Shown here piece after piece: positions 55,571 through 64,000 of a stretch of 64,000 nt of DNA. A model generated the notes under the pieces. The model made no database searches and had not been told where the DNA came from. It was given only the letters and a program-made list of their open reading frames with translations. The stretch is from contig NZ_VOWY01000013.1 in assembly GCF_008014645.1 (NCBI RefSeq), positions 1-64,000 of the forward strand, written 5' to 3'. Positions within the stretch are counted from its first letter, which is position 1, and every line of letters begins with the position of its first letter. The position numbers and the translations under genes were made by a program. Source of the stretch: Collinsella sp. BA40 (GTDB lineage: Bacteria > Actinomycetota > Coriobacteriia > Coriobacteriales > Coriobacteriaceae).

Positions 55571-55874
55571 ATTGCGGTTTCCGGCTCCTTTTCACGCCCC
55601 GCCCCCGAACACAACAACGGTCCGCCCTTCTCGCCTATAGTGCCGGCAGCGCTCTGCAACCACGTTTACCTGCTGAAATCCCATATATTCGGTGTGTTGC
55701 TCCCTGAAGCCGCTCATCACGGAAAAGCGGCCGCCTGCAGATTGTCGGCGTCTCAACATACCGTTTGGTACCTTTCTAATTGAACCGCATGCTGATCCTT
55801 CCTAGTATTCAGCTTGCAGCCGTGCGTATGCAAAACCATCGACCCGTATCATGCGGCTGCGGAAGGAGGGCGTT
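55571..55874 (+). promoter_or_regulatory. Upstream region of the C69 dipeptidase gene
   Basis: 304 bases without a gene. GAAGGAGGG at 55861-55869 is the ribosome-binding site. I see no clear promoter boxes; TTGGTACCTTTCTAATTGAAC (55768-55788) is the most AT-rich stretch and may contain one. Confidence 0.35.
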
Positions 55875-58022
55875 ATGCCAACACGTATCCCGTTCACCTG
55901 GTCACCGCGCTTCAAGATGGTCGCATGCGGCTTCGCCGCCGGCGCCGCCATGCTGACCGCACTTCCCCTCGATGCGCTGGCATGCACCCAGTTCTGGGTG
56001 CCCGCCCAGTACACCGCCTCTGGAAACCGCTTCGTAGGCCGCAACGAAGACGGCGGCACCCGCTATTTCAAGACCTTCGGCGTTTCCCAGCCGCAGGCCA
56101 ATACCACCTACTCTTCGGGTGAGTCCTCGTTCTCCTGGACCTCTGACAAGACCTCGTATCGATACACCTTCATTCGCGATGCCAAGGCCTACTGGGAAGG
56201 CCGCGGAGACGCCTATAGCGCCGCGGGCATCAACGAGCACGGCGTTTCGGCTTCAGCAACGTTGAGCACCGACTATAACGACCAGATCGCCGCGATCGAC
56301 CCCCTTAACGAGGAATCCGGCATCGGCGAGTACAACTATGTGAGCATCATCCTCGGCGAAAGCAAGACCGCGCGCGAGGGCGTCGAGCTGATCGGCCGTC
56401 TTGTAAGCGAGTACGGCGCGCTCACCTGCGACCAGCTCACCATCTCCGACGTCAACGAATCCTGGCTGTTCATGGTTCTCTCCGGCCACGAGTGGCTGGC
56501 CATGCAGATGCCCGAGGATAAGGTCTCGGTCAATCCCAACATGAGCAACCTTCGCTTCGATGTCGACCTTGATGACCCCACGGTCTGCCTCCACTCCGAA
56601 GGGCTTCTCACCACCCCTGGCGACCTGCTGAAGTACCAGGCGGACGGCAAGACCCCGGATATCGCCGCCACCTACGGAGCCGATGACGCATCCCAGGGCA
56701 TCGGGCAGAACAACCGCTATGGCCAGGGACGCGCATACTTCGGGACTCCGCTTGCCAAGGACTCCTACGAGTGGGGCAAGCAGCTCAACGGAGACGGCAG
56801 CGTCTGGCGCGAGGGCATCACGAAGATCACCGAGCCCGAGCTGTTCTTCACCCCCGGCCTGAAGGATATGTCCACGTTCACCATCGTACGCGCACATGCC
56901 GCACGCGGCGAGCAGACCGACAACCTCAACGCCGACCTGAACCCCGCCGTCGATGCCATCGGCAAGCAGTGGCAGATGGAAGGGCATATGTTCGAGATCC
57001 GCGACGACCTGCCCGCGGATATCGCGACGGTCCAGTGGGAAACCATGGCTCCCACCGAGTTCTCGGTCGCTATGCCGTTCTACTCGGCCCTGCTCACCGA
57101 GGCCTCCCCGTACTTCAAGGACGTGAACCAGGATACGAGCCACAGCGGCGCGGGCAACTTCTGGGAGATTGAAAACAAGACCGAATACGCCATGGAGGAG
57201 GAACCCGAAGGCTCCATCGACTACGTGCTGATCGATATCAACACGCTCGCCTACAACAACCGTGAATCCATGGCTGCGGGAACGCGCGCCTACCTCGACG
57301 CCCTACAGAAGCAGATCATCGCACAGCACGAGCTCGTCGACGCCGTCATGCAGGCGACGCCCGCAGAGAAGCGTGGCGAACTCGCCAACAGCGCGCACAG
57401 GGTGGTGGTCGAGCAGACCTATCGCAAGTGCGACAAGCTCCTCGACGAGATGCGCGCCTACATCAAGGCAGGCGACTTCTCCACCCCGTTCGCCGCATCC
57501 GACTACGACGCTCAGGCCAAGGATTTGAAGGCCCCGCTCGTGTACGCCCCGACGGTCATCCTTCCCGTCATCACCGCCCAGCCCGCAAGCGCCACGTACG
57601 AGCAAAACGCAGCAGCCGCCGATCTCGCCGTGACGGCCAAGGCCGACGACGGCGTGGGTGCCCTCTCCTACGAATGGTTCCGTACGTCCGGCGATGCCGT
57701 TAGCTCGACCGGCGTGAAGACCGCCAATATGCCCGTAGACACATCCAAGACGGGCTCGCAGTCCTACTTCTGCCGCATCACCAACGCTGCCGGCAAGAGC
57801 GTGGACTCCAGCGTTGCAACCATCACGGTGACGGCCCCCGCAGCCAAGCCCGGCGATGGGGCGTCTGATACGAGCAAGCCCGGCGCCAGCAAACCCGGCA
57901 ACAGCAAACCGGCTGGCGATCTTCCCCAGACCGACGATCCGCTGAGCATGGCCGGCCTGGCCGGTTTGGCCGCAAGCGGCATCGCAGCAGCCGTCGCAGG
58001 AATCAAGCGCCGCGTGCGATAG
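55875..58022 (+). CDS. Secreted C69-family dipeptidase with cell-wall anchor
   Basis: 715 residues. Signal peptide at 1-36; after cleavage at ALA the mature protein starts with Cys37 (CTQFWVPAQYTASGN), the N-terminal nucleophile of C69 (PepDA-type) dipeptidases. NRFVGRNEDGGTRYFKTF and VSASATLSTDYND follow. The catalytic domain runs to about 560. An Ig-like domain (VITAQPASATYEQNAAAADLAV) and a Lys/Pro/Ser linker precede LPQTD, a hydrophobic helix and KRRVR, a sortase anchor with Asp for Gly. It probably trims peptides at the cell surface. Flanked by tRNA genes. Confidence 0.92.
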   Translation: MPTRIPFTWSPRFKMVACGFAAGAAMLTALPLDALACTQFWVPAQYTASGNRFVGRNEDGGTRYFKTFGVSQPQANTTYSSGESSFSWTSDKTSYRYTFIRDAKAYWEGRGDAYSAAGINEHGVSASATLSTDYNDQIAAIDPLNEESGIGEYNYVSIILGESKTAREGVELIGRLVSEYGALTCDQLTISDVNESWLFMVLSGHEWLAMQMPEDKVSVNPNMSNLRFDVDLDDPTVCLHSEGLLTTPGDLLKYQADGKTPDIAATYGADDASQGIGQNNRYGQGRAYFGTPLAKDSYEWGKQLNGDGSVWREGITKITEPELFFTPGLKDMSTFTIVRAHAARGEQTDNLNADLNPAVDAIGKQWQMEGHMFEIRDDLPADIATVQWETMAPTEFSVAMPFYSALLTEASPYFKDVNQDTSHSGAGNFWEIENKTEYAMEEEPEGSIDYVLIDINTLAYNNRESMAAGTRAYLDALQKQIIAQHELVDAVMQATPAEKRGELANSAHRVVVEQTYRKCDKLLDEMRAYIKAGDFSTPFAASDYDAQAKDLKAPLVYAPTVILPVITAQPASATYEQNAAAADLAVTAKADDGVGALSYEWFRTSGDAVSSTGVKTANMPVDTSKTGSQSYFCRITNAAGKSVDSSVATITVTAPAAKPGDGASDTSKPGASKPGNSKPAGDLPQTDDPLSMAGLAGLAASGIAAAVAGIKRRVR

Positions 58023-58112
58023 CCCCTCCCTCTCGAGAGATCGGGTGCGATACTAGATTTCAAAATAATGCTTGCATCCATCCGATCTCTCCCGTATAGT
58101 TATTTTTTGCAA

Positions 58113-58188
58113 GCGGACATGGCTCAGTTGGTAGAGCACAACCTTGCCAAGGTTGGGGTCGCGGGTTCGAGCCCCGTTGTCCGCTCCA
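58113..58188 (+). tRNA. tRNA-Gly (GCC), copy 2
   Basis: Identical to the copy at 55344. Promoter TTGCAT, 17 bases, TATAGT (58071-58099 region). Its terminator is at 58199. Confidence 0.97.
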
Positions 58189-58198
58189 TCGCATGCTA

Positions 58199-58230
58199 GA
58201 AGAGCTGGTCGTAAGACCGGCTCTTTTTTT
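58199..58230 (+). terminator. Terminator of tRNA-Gly copy 2
   Basis: AAGAGCTGGTC-GTAA-GACCGGCTCTT with one mismatch, then seven Ts. Confidence 0.93.
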
Positions 58231-58414
58231 ACCGCTGATGCGTCCTCGATGAACAGATGACACCCTTTCTCGCGCGATTGACCGCGCGCGTGAAGATGCC
58301 GCACGCGATCCCCGAAGCCGCGCCGCATCGTTCCCGCGAATCGCGGTGACGCTTGGCGAAAATAAAAAAGTTGTTGCATCTGTCCCAACGATGCCGTATA
58401 GTAACTTCTTGCAA

Positions 58415-58490
58415 GCGGACATGGCTCAGTTGGTAGAGCACAACCTTGCCAAGGTTGGGGTCGCGGGTTCGAGCCCCGTTGTCCGCTCCA
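58415..58490 (+). tRNA. tRNA-Gly (GCC), copy 3
   Basis: Identical to copies 1 and 2. Promoter TTGCAT, 17 bases, TATAGT just upstream. The 302-base distance from copy 2 and the similar promoter and terminator point to a tandem duplication, although the sequence between has diverged. Confidence 0.97.
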
Positions 58491-58500
58491 TCGCATGCTA

Positions 58501-58532
58501 GAAGAGCTGGTTGTATGACCGGCTCTTTTTTT
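58501..58532 (+). terminator. Terminator of tRNA-Gly copy 3
   Basis: GAAGAGCTGGT-TGTATG-ACCGGCTCTT and seven Ts; nearly the same as the terminator of copy 2. Confidence 0.93.
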
Positions 58533-58694
58533 ATATCTATGTTCCTCTTGGCAAAGCAAGCGTACACATGCGAGCTTCAGGGCATACGATACCAGTCGCC
58601 CGATTCGCACATGGCTCAGGTGGAAAGCCGGCTACCGAGGTGGCACGGAGACCATGTCATACGAGAAGATACAGGCGATGGCATCCGCGCACGC

Positions 58695-59426
58695 CTACGA
58701 AGACCGCGTCATCTTGATGAGACGCACCATGGTGCCCCGTCCATCGCAGCGCCGTGCGACCTCCACGCTATCAACCAGCATGCGCATAAGCTTGATGCCG
58801 CGACCGCGTATCTCGCTCGCCTCCACCTCTTCATTACCGCCGAGCTCGAATCCGCAGCCGCGGTCACCCACCTCGATAACGACGCGGTCGCGATATGCAT
58901 AGATGGATAAGGAGCACAAGCATCCGCACGCATGATCATATGCATTGGACAGCGCCTCGCCCGCAGCCAGGGCCGTATCGAAGCGGTCCTCCGCAGTCAT
59001 AGGCAGAGAGGACAGCAGATTGGAAACGCGATGGCGGTAATACGGCAGGTTCTCGATACCCTCGCTCACCGAAAGCGTCTTGCTCCACAGCGGGCTCTCA
59101 TCGGCCGACAGGACCGGAATGGGCGGCTTGTTAGCAGCTGTGACATGCAGAGCATCGATCAAGCGCGCGATCTGCAGGAAACGAACGACATACGGCGATG
59201 CGTTGACAAGCGAAAGCAGCCCGCCAAGCCCGGACAGGCGACGGGCGCACGAAAGCAGAAATGCCAGGCCCGTCGAATCGATGAACGAGACGCTTTGGCA
59301 ATTCACGAGCACGCGCCGCACGCCGCCATCGACCAATCCATCAACCTGTTCGCGTAGCAGCGGCACAGTGATGATATCGATGTCGTGCGCGGGCGCGATC
59401 ACGGCTATGTCGTTCCATTCGTTCAT
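58695..59426 (-). CDS. Fused STAS anti-anti-sigma and HATPase anti-sigma protein (RsbV-RsbW like)
   Basis: 243 residues. Residues ~5-105 form a STAS domain with the phospho-acceptor Ser in NCQSVSFIDSTGLAFLL. Residues ~135-240 form a GHKL ATPase of the RsbW type: TALAAGEALSNAYDHA (N box), VIEVGDRGCGFEL (G1) and IRGRGIKLMRMLVDSVEV (G2). Normally these are two antagonistic proteins. ATG 59426 is 4 bases after the stop of the phosphatase gene. Together they form a partner-switching module; no sigma factor gene is adjacent. Confidence 0.88.
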   Translation of the reverse strand: MNEWNDIAVIAPAHDIDIITVPLLREQVDGLVDGGVRRVLVNCQSVSFIDSTGLAFLLSCARRLSGLGGLLSLVNASPYVVRFLQIARLIDALHVTAANKPPIPVLSADESPLWSKTLSVSEGIENLPYYRHRVSNLLSSLPMTAEDRFDTALAAGEALSNAYDHACGCLCSLSIYAYRDRVVIEVGDRGCGFELGGNEEVEASEIRGRGIKLMRMLVDSVEVARRCDGRGTMVRLIKMTRSS

Positions 59427-59430
59427 GCAA

Positions 59431-61851
59431 CTATAGTTCCCGTGTTCGCGGAACTCTAAACAGCCTACCGGCGGCAAGTTTGCCGAATGGACCTACCCCC
59501 CCCGCACCATCGAATCGCAGGGCGACCAGAGCGATATCGTCATCGAGAGCCGAGCCCGAGAATCGGTCGAGTTCAGATAGCACGGTATCGCATAAGCCCT
59601 CGATACCCGCACCGCTCTCGCGTAAGAGCACATCGCGCAGGCGATCCTCGCCGAAGAAACCGCCCTGGGCGTCTCGCGCCTCGATCGCACCGTCGGTATA
59701 CATGAAGAGCATGTCGCCCGGCTCGAACGTGAAGACGCCGTTTTCATACATCATGGAATCGAACGCGCCCACGACGCCCGACTGAACGCTGAGCAGCTCG
59801 ACCTCGCCTACACGGTCCCCGTCCTCGTGCGGTGGATGAATGAGCATCGCGGGCGGATGCCCCGCCGAACAATACGTGGCGGTACGGGAGCGCAAGTCGA
59901 TCTTCGCAATGAACATCGTGGCGAACGTCTCGAGACGCGAGAAGCTCATAAGCATGCTGTTGAGCGCACGCGCGAGCGCCGCAGGAGGGCGGCCCTCCCA
60001 GGCATAGGCCGTGAGCGCCGTCTTGACCAGCGCAGACATGGAGGCTGCCTCGACGCCCTTGCCCGAAACGTCGCCCAAGATCATGACCGCACGATCATCG
60101 GGCAGACGGATGAGCGTGTAGAAATCACCGCCCACCAGCGCCTGCCGCGTCGCCGAAGAGTATCGCGAATCGGTGGTGATGCCGGGAACCGCACCCAGGG
60201 AGCTCCTCATGCCCGCCTGAAGCGTCTGCGCGATGCGCTGCTCCTCCTTCTTGTTTCGAACGCCACTGGTGATGAGCTCGAAGTCGTGTACGAGTCGAAC
60301 GAGGTAATCGTACTCGAGGTCATCGATCGGCTCCTGGGAGCCATCGCGAAGCAGGAGGAAATACCTCAGGGGCGCGACAGCCTTGCCGGATGCATCGCGC
60401 GGCAGGATGCTTCCCGGCTTCAAGGCGTCCGGCCCCTCCGCACTCACGAGATCATCCGCAGCGTCCTCGAAGGGCGCCCCCATATCTACGAAGGCGCCCT
60501 GGCACGGAAGGCCATGATCGGCCAACCAGTCGCCTGCTCGCGTCGTGCGGTCGACGCGAACGACGCGAGCGCTTTTGAGCGACGGCATGCCTCCAGCCGA
60601 CAGCGGGGCCGCGGAGTCAACGGGCCCCGCGGCGCGCGAGGCGGGCATGCGCATGGAGAAGAAGAAGTCATCCGGGTCGCCGGGCAGCTCAACGCGGCTG
60701 CCGCCCTCGAAGTCAACGACATAGCAGTCGCGAACCTGATCGAGGATGACGGGGCATACCCGGCATGAAAGGACTCGGCGCAACTCGGAGCCGAGCAATG
60801 AGTAGGTGCCCGCAGCGTCGCCCTCGAAGGACAGCAAGTTGTCACGCAAGGCATTGAGCGAGCGCGTCAGTCCGGCGGTCTTACGCGAGCGCAAGGCGGT
60901 GATAAGGCCCACGAGCTCAATGGAAAGGTAATCGCAAATAACTTCCAACACGCGGACCTCGTTCATTCGAGGCGTGGTATGGCGGCGCCACCCGAGCTCG
61001 ATGACACCGAGGACCTGCGTACCGAAGAAGATGGGCACGGCGATCATGGTCTTAAAGGGCGGCATATCCTGGACGCGAACAGGAAGCGAGATGCGCGAGT
61101 CGAGGTCGTAGAACGCGCCGGAGATAGGCGATGCGCCCTCGTCGGCCGGAACGATGGAGAAGCGGCATGAGCGCGATTCTTTAAGGAGATGCGAGGCCAC
61201 GCCCGATCCGTACGGCACGAATTCAGGGACATACGAGCTATGCAGCGAGTCCGAGATTCCACGCAGCTTAAAACCGCCGCTCTCTGAAAAATAGATAGCG
61301 CTTCCGTCGGCATCAAGGGTGTCGACGAGCTTATTGAGAACCGTGTCCACAAGCGATGGAAGGTCTTCGGACCCCACGGTGGACATAATTACCGAGAGCG
61401 TGCCGGATAGGCGCTTATTCGCGGCCTGGACCTCCGAGAGCAACCGTTGCGTCTGGCGGTCATGAGCATACCGTTCCTCGAGGCTTCGCATGACGATGAG
61501 TACATGGGGGCTTGCAGCCGGCGCGTCGTAGTTGGCGGCGGGATTGAGCAATAGCGAGCGAACAGTCACCGGAATGAAGGAACCATCGAACAGTTTCAGC
61601 ATGAGCGTGTTATCGACGCCGTCGACGGTAAAGGGCAGCTTATGGCCCGCGGCGCGCTCGAAGGTCTCGCTAAAGAGAATGTCTTTGATATCGCAATCGA
61701 TCACGAGATCACGCGGACTCGAAATAAGACGTAGGAACTGCTTGTTAACATGCAGCACCGTACCATCGCGATGACAAAGCGCGACGGCATCGTTCGTAAT
61801 TTCAACCAGACGAGCGAGATTGGGATACTCTTCGGTTGCGATGGCCTCCAT
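59431..61851 (-). CDS. PAS-GAF-SpoIIE phosphatase (RsbU-like)
   Basis: 806 residues. A PAS domain at ~5-120 (LVEITNDAVALCHRDGTVLHVNKQFLRL), a GAF domain at ~165-320 (VDTVLNKLVDTLDADGSAIYF), a less clear GAF-like region to ~530, and a PP2C/SpoIIE domain at ~560-790 with LVGGDFYT, MILGDVSGKGVEA, YTDGAIEARD and LDDDIALVAL, the metal-binding acids. It should dephosphorylate a STAS protein on a signal, probably the STAS domain of the next gene. GAAGGGG fits ATG 61851. Confidence 0.93.
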   Translation of the reverse strand: MEAIATEEYPNLARLVEITNDAVALCHRDGTVLHVNKQFLRLISSPRDLVIDCDIKDILFSETFERAAGHKLPFTVDGVDNTLMLKLFDGSFIPVTVRSLLLNPAANYDAPAASPHVLIVMRSLEERYAHDRQTQRLLSEVQAANKRLSGTLSVIMSTVGSEDLPSLVDTVLNKLVDTLDADGSAIYFSESGGFKLRGISDSLHSSYVPEFVPYGSGVASHLLKESRSCRFSIVPADEGASPISGAFYDLDSRISLPVRVQDMPPFKTMIAVPIFFGTQVLGVIELGWRRHTTPRMNEVRVLEVICDYLSIELVGLITALRSRKTAGLTRSLNALRDNLLSFEGDAAGTYSLLGSELRRVLSCRVCPVILDQVRDCYVVDFEGGSRVELPGDPDDFFFSMRMPASRAAGPVDSAAPLSAGGMPSLKSARVVRVDRTTRAGDWLADHGLPCQGAFVDMGAPFEDAADDLVSAEGPDALKPGSILPRDASGKAVAPLRYFLLLRDGSQEPIDDLEYDYLVRLVHDFELITSGVRNKKEEQRIAQTLQAGMRSSLGAVPGITTDSRYSSATRQALVGGDFYTLIRLPDDRAVMILGDVSGKGVEAASMSALVKTALTAYAWEGRPPAALARALNSMLMSFSRLETFATMFIAKIDLRSRTATYCSAGHPPAMLIHPPHEDGDRVGEVELLSVQSGVVGAFDSMMYENGVFTFEPGDMLFMYTDGAIEARDAQGGFFGEDRLRDVLLRESGAGIEGLCDTVLSELDRFSGSALDDDIALVALRFDGAGGVGPFGKLAAGRLFRVPRTREL

Positions 61852-61930
61852 TGCTGCCCCTTCGATCCACGATGGTTCGGTAGGTAGATAGGATACAGCG
61901 AAAGAAGCCATGATGCGTAGTTATACGAAA

Positions 61931-61954
61931 AACGCGGACCCGAAAGTCCGCGTT
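61931..61954 (-). terminator. Terminator of tRNA-Leu
   Basis: AACGCGGAC-TTTCGG-GTCCGCGTT, followed on the minus strand by TTTCG; 9 bases after the tRNA. Confidence 0.88.
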
Positions 61955-61963
61955 ACTATTCGA

Positions 61964-62053
61964 TGGTGTCGGAGGCGGGACTTGAACCCGCATGACCGAG
62001 AAATGGTCACTAGCACCTCAAGCTAGCGCGTCTGCCAATTCCGCCACTCCGAC
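61964..62053 (-). tRNA. tRNA-Leu (GAG)
   Basis: 90 bases with CCA; a class II tRNA with a long variable arm (TGACCATTTCTCGGTCA). The acceptor stem GTCGGAG/CTCCGAC is perfect; the anticodon loop TTGAGGT gives GAG, reading CTC. Promoter on the minus strand: TTGCAC (62125-62130), 18 bases, TATTAT (62101-62106). Confidence 0.96.
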
Positions 62054-62130
62054 GATTCGGTTGCTCGCGGTCGTTTGCTCTCTCGCTCGCAACAAGGAAG
62101 ATAATAACCTACGTTCCCAGCTTTGTGCAA

Positions 62131-62316
62131 GTACAATTTTAAAAATATTTGAGAAAGTTTTCCCGAAGTCGATCGCACACCGATTCATTCAGCACTATCG
62201 CAGGTAGATAATGCAATAAGTGCAAAGATGGCCCAACACTCCAACACCACTTCCCCGCCGATCGCGCCTGATTAACAAGAATCGGCATGCCCTTTCGTGC
62301 GATACGCATAAAAATA
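62131..62316. other. Intergenic stretch, no gene seen
   Basis: Between the tRNA-Leu promoter and the opp terminator. AT-rich at 62130-62230; short open frames only, none with a family or ribosome-binding site. Confidence 0.45.
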
Positions 62317-62340
62317 GGCGCGCCTCCGAAGAGACGCGCC
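62317..62340 (-). terminator. Terminator of the oligopeptide ABC operon
   Basis: GGCGCGTCTC-TTC-GGAGGCGCGCC pairing with a slight offset, followed on the minus strand by TATTTTTATG; 38 bases past the stop. Confidence 0.8.
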
Positions 62341-62378
62341 AGGTACGAACCGAGTAGTCGGCGTTGCCGTCAAAACCC

Positions 62379-63398
62379 TTACAGGTTGATATGGCTCTCC
62401 TTGATGGGGAACGGCTTGGCGAAGTGGCATGCACAGTAGTGCCCGGAAGCGACCTCATCGAAGCCGGGGATCTCCTTGCTGCAGATGTCCTGTGCCATGG
62501 GGCAGCGGGTGTGGAAGCGGCAGCCCGAGGGCGGATCGATGGGCGACGGCGGGTCACCGGCCAGAATAATGCGCTTACGCGTCTTCTGGATATCGGGATC
62601 GGGAACCGGAACAGCAGACAGCAGAGACTGCGTATACGGATGATGAGGCTCGGTGTAGAGCGTCTTCCAGTCAGAAAGCTCGACCATCTTACCGAGATAC
62701 ATAACGGCTACGCGATCGGAGATGTGCTGGACGACCGAAAGATCGTGCGCGATAAACAGATACGCGGTGCCGTACTTGTCCTGAAGCTCCTTCAGCAGGT
62801 TAAGGACCTGAGCCTGGATCGAAACGTCGAGAGCGGATACGGGCTCATCGCAGATGATAAGCTTCGGACGAAGGATGAAGGCACGGGCGATGCCGACACG
62901 CTGACGCTGGCCGCCGGAGAACTCATGCGGATAGCGATTGATGTGCTCGGGATTGAGGCCGACGACCTGCAGCAACTCGCGAACGCGCTCGATGCGCTCC
63001 TCCTTGGTGCCGATACCATGGATGGTCATGGGCTCGGAGACGATCTCGCCGATCGTCATGCGCGGATTCAGCGACGCATAAGGATCCTGGAAGATGAACT
63101 GCATATCGCGGCGCATCTCCTTGAGCTCCTTCTTGCTCATCTCGGAGATATCACGGCCCTGGAAGTACACCTTGCCCGAAGTGGGCGACGTGAGGTGCAT
63201 GATGGTACGACCAGTCGTAGACTTGCCGCAACCAGACTCGCCAACCAGGCCGAAGGTCTCGCCAGGATAGATCTCGAACGAAACGTCGTTCACAGCGGAG
63301 ACGAAACGCTTAGCGAAACGGCCGCCGAAGGTACCGGACTCAGCGGGAAATTCCTTGCACAGGTGCTCGACTTTGAGCAGCGGGGTCTTATCGGCCAT
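62379..63398 (-). CDS. oppF: Oligopeptide ABC transporter ATP-binding protein (OppF/DppF)
   Basis: 339 residues. Walker A GLVGESGCGKSTTGR (about 50), Q-loop FIFQDPYASLNPRMT, signature FSGGQRQRVGIARA, Walker B LIICDEPVSALDVSIQAQVLNLL and H-loop IAHDLSVVQHISDRVAVMYLG. The C-terminal oligo_HPY region (HPYTQSLLSAVPVPDP...GCRFHTRCP) carries the Cys cluster typical of Opp/Dpp ATPases. The start codon overlaps the stop of the upstream ATPase gene (TAATG). Confidence 0.95.
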   Translation of the reverse strand: MADKTPLLKVEHLCKEFPAESGTFGGRFAKRFVSAVNDVSFEIYPGETFGLVGESGCGKSTTGRTIMHLTSPTSGKVYFQGRDISEMSKKELKEMRRDMQFIFQDPYASLNPRMTIGEIVSEPMTIHGIGTKEERIERVRELLQVVGLNPEHINRYPHEFSGGQRQRVGIARAFILRPKLIICDEPVSALDVSIQAQVLNLLKELQDKYGTAYLFIAHDLSVVQHISDRVAVMYLGKMVELSDWKTLYTEPHHPYTQSLLSAVPVPDPDIQKTRKRIILAGDPPSPIDPPSGCRFHTRCPMAQDICSKEIPGFDEVASGHYCACHFAKPFPIKESHINL

Positions 63399-64000
63399 TA
63401 AGCCCTACCTCCAATCACGGAAGGGTCGAGGACGTCAGGAGTGCCGGTAGCGATCTTGCCACGCGAGCGAGAGGTATTCGGAGCGTTCTTCTTGACGAAG
63501 TCCATATCGCCGGCGAAGTGGCAGGCGGAATAGTGACCCGTCTCGGTGGTAACTTGCTCGGGAAGCTTCTCGTGGCAGATATCCTGAGCGTACGGGCAAC
63601 GCGGAGCGAAGGGGCAGCCAGCGGGAAGGTTCATGAGGGACGGCGGGTTGCCGTGAATCGGCGTAAGCGGCTTCTTCTCGTCGATAGCCTGCTCGGGAAT
63701 CGAGCGGATCAAGCCCCACGTATAGGGATGACGGCTATCGTAGAAAATCTCGTCGGCAGTACCGAACTCGACCGGACGGCCGGCGTACATGACCATGATC
63801 TTATCGGCGATATCGGCGACGACGCCCAGGTCATGGGTGATCATGACGATGGCGTTGCCGTTCTTCTCCTGCATCTCCTGCATGAGCTCGATGATCTGCG
63901 CCTGGATGGTAACGTCCAGTGCGGTGGTAGGCTCGTCAGCGATGAGGATATCGGGGTCGCACGCAAGGGCCATGGCGATCATGACGCGCTGACGCATACC
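63398..64000 (-). CDS. oppD: Oligopeptide ABC transporter ATP-binding protein (OppD/DppD), cut by window edge
   Basis: The last 200 residues of an OppD-type ATPase; the N-terminal half lies beyond base 64000. The visible part begins with the end of the signature ([14 protein letters not shown]), Walker [25 protein letters not shown]-loop [22 protein letters not shown] and the oligo_HPY tail with [14 protein letters not shown]. With OppF it powers peptide import; the permeases should lie just outside. Confidence 0.95.
   Translation of the reverse strand, partial: GMRQRVMIAMALACDPDILIADEPTTALDVTIQAQIIELMQEMQEKNGNAIVMITHDLGVVADIADKIMVMYAGRPVEFGTADEIFYDSRHPYTWGLIRSIPEQAIDEKKPLTPIHGNPPSLMNLPAGCPFAPRCPYAQDICHEKLPEQVTTETGHYSACHFAGDMDFVKKNAPNTSRSRGKIATGTPDVLDPSVIGGRA

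Noticed and set aside
58605-58650. CATGGCTCAGGTGGAAAGC, similar to the D-arm of the nearby tRNA-Gly
   Set aside because: Only ~16 of 20 bases match and no anticodon or T arm follows; too weak to call a decayed fourth tRNA.

Overview
GC-rich, densely packed bacterial chromosome segment. The mix of genes points to an anaerobic Gram-positive actinobacterium of the class Coriobacteriia, probably Collinsella-like; this is inferred from gene content and protein style, not from a marker gene. Supporting signs are an oxygen-independent ribonucleotide reductase (nrdD/nrdG), a class B sortase with an SPQTG substrate, a secreted C69 dipeptidase with an LPQTD anchor, and high GC at third codon positions. 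There is no rRNA operon, prophage or intact insertion sequence.

Layout. 1-22.6 kb is housekeeping and surface genes: flavin reductase, ABC exporter, a large membrane protein, RNase HI, an oxidoreductase, a Fur-type regulator, an LCP-sortase-substrate cluster, DegV/MarR, lactate permease, a flippase-like protein, and a serine cluster (serC-serA-DUF1015). 22.6-34.6 kb is a complete type I-E CRISPR-Cas system on the minus strand. Its order of transcription is cas3, cas8e, cse2, cas7, cas5, cas6e, cas1, cas2, leader, then an array of 24 repeats and 23 spacers with a decayed distal end. 35-48.3 kb carries metal and stress genes: a His-rich heavy-metal exporter, ucpA, an ArsR/HMA/P-type ATPase operon with its operator, a broken MFS gene, a DtxR regulator, an FKBP and a uracil permease. 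48.4-54.5 kb has a YgjP-like protease-fold protein, a folE-HD-folB operon and nrdD-nrdG with an NrdR box. 54.7-62.1 kb has six tRNA genes around the dipeptidase gene and an RsbU/RsbVW-like partner-switching pair. The window ends in an oligopeptide ABC ATPase pair, cut by the edge.

Most interesting: between cas3 and cas8e lies a single CRISPR-like repeat (31323-31350). Its hairpin is kept by compensatory changes and its 5'-handle segment is identical to the array. The sequence following it matches, at every base-pairing position of the first 11 (mismatches only at 6 and 12, the positions flipped out in type I-E), a site at 31485 that has a 5'-AAC PAM and abuts a near-consensus promoter for cas8e. 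This looks like a built-in crRNA-like autorepressor of the Cascade operon. A second candidate novelty is a dispersed ~120-155 bp element (2735, 22618, 41233) with an invariant AAACCGCAGGT core inside arms that stay complementary although their sequences differ between copies.
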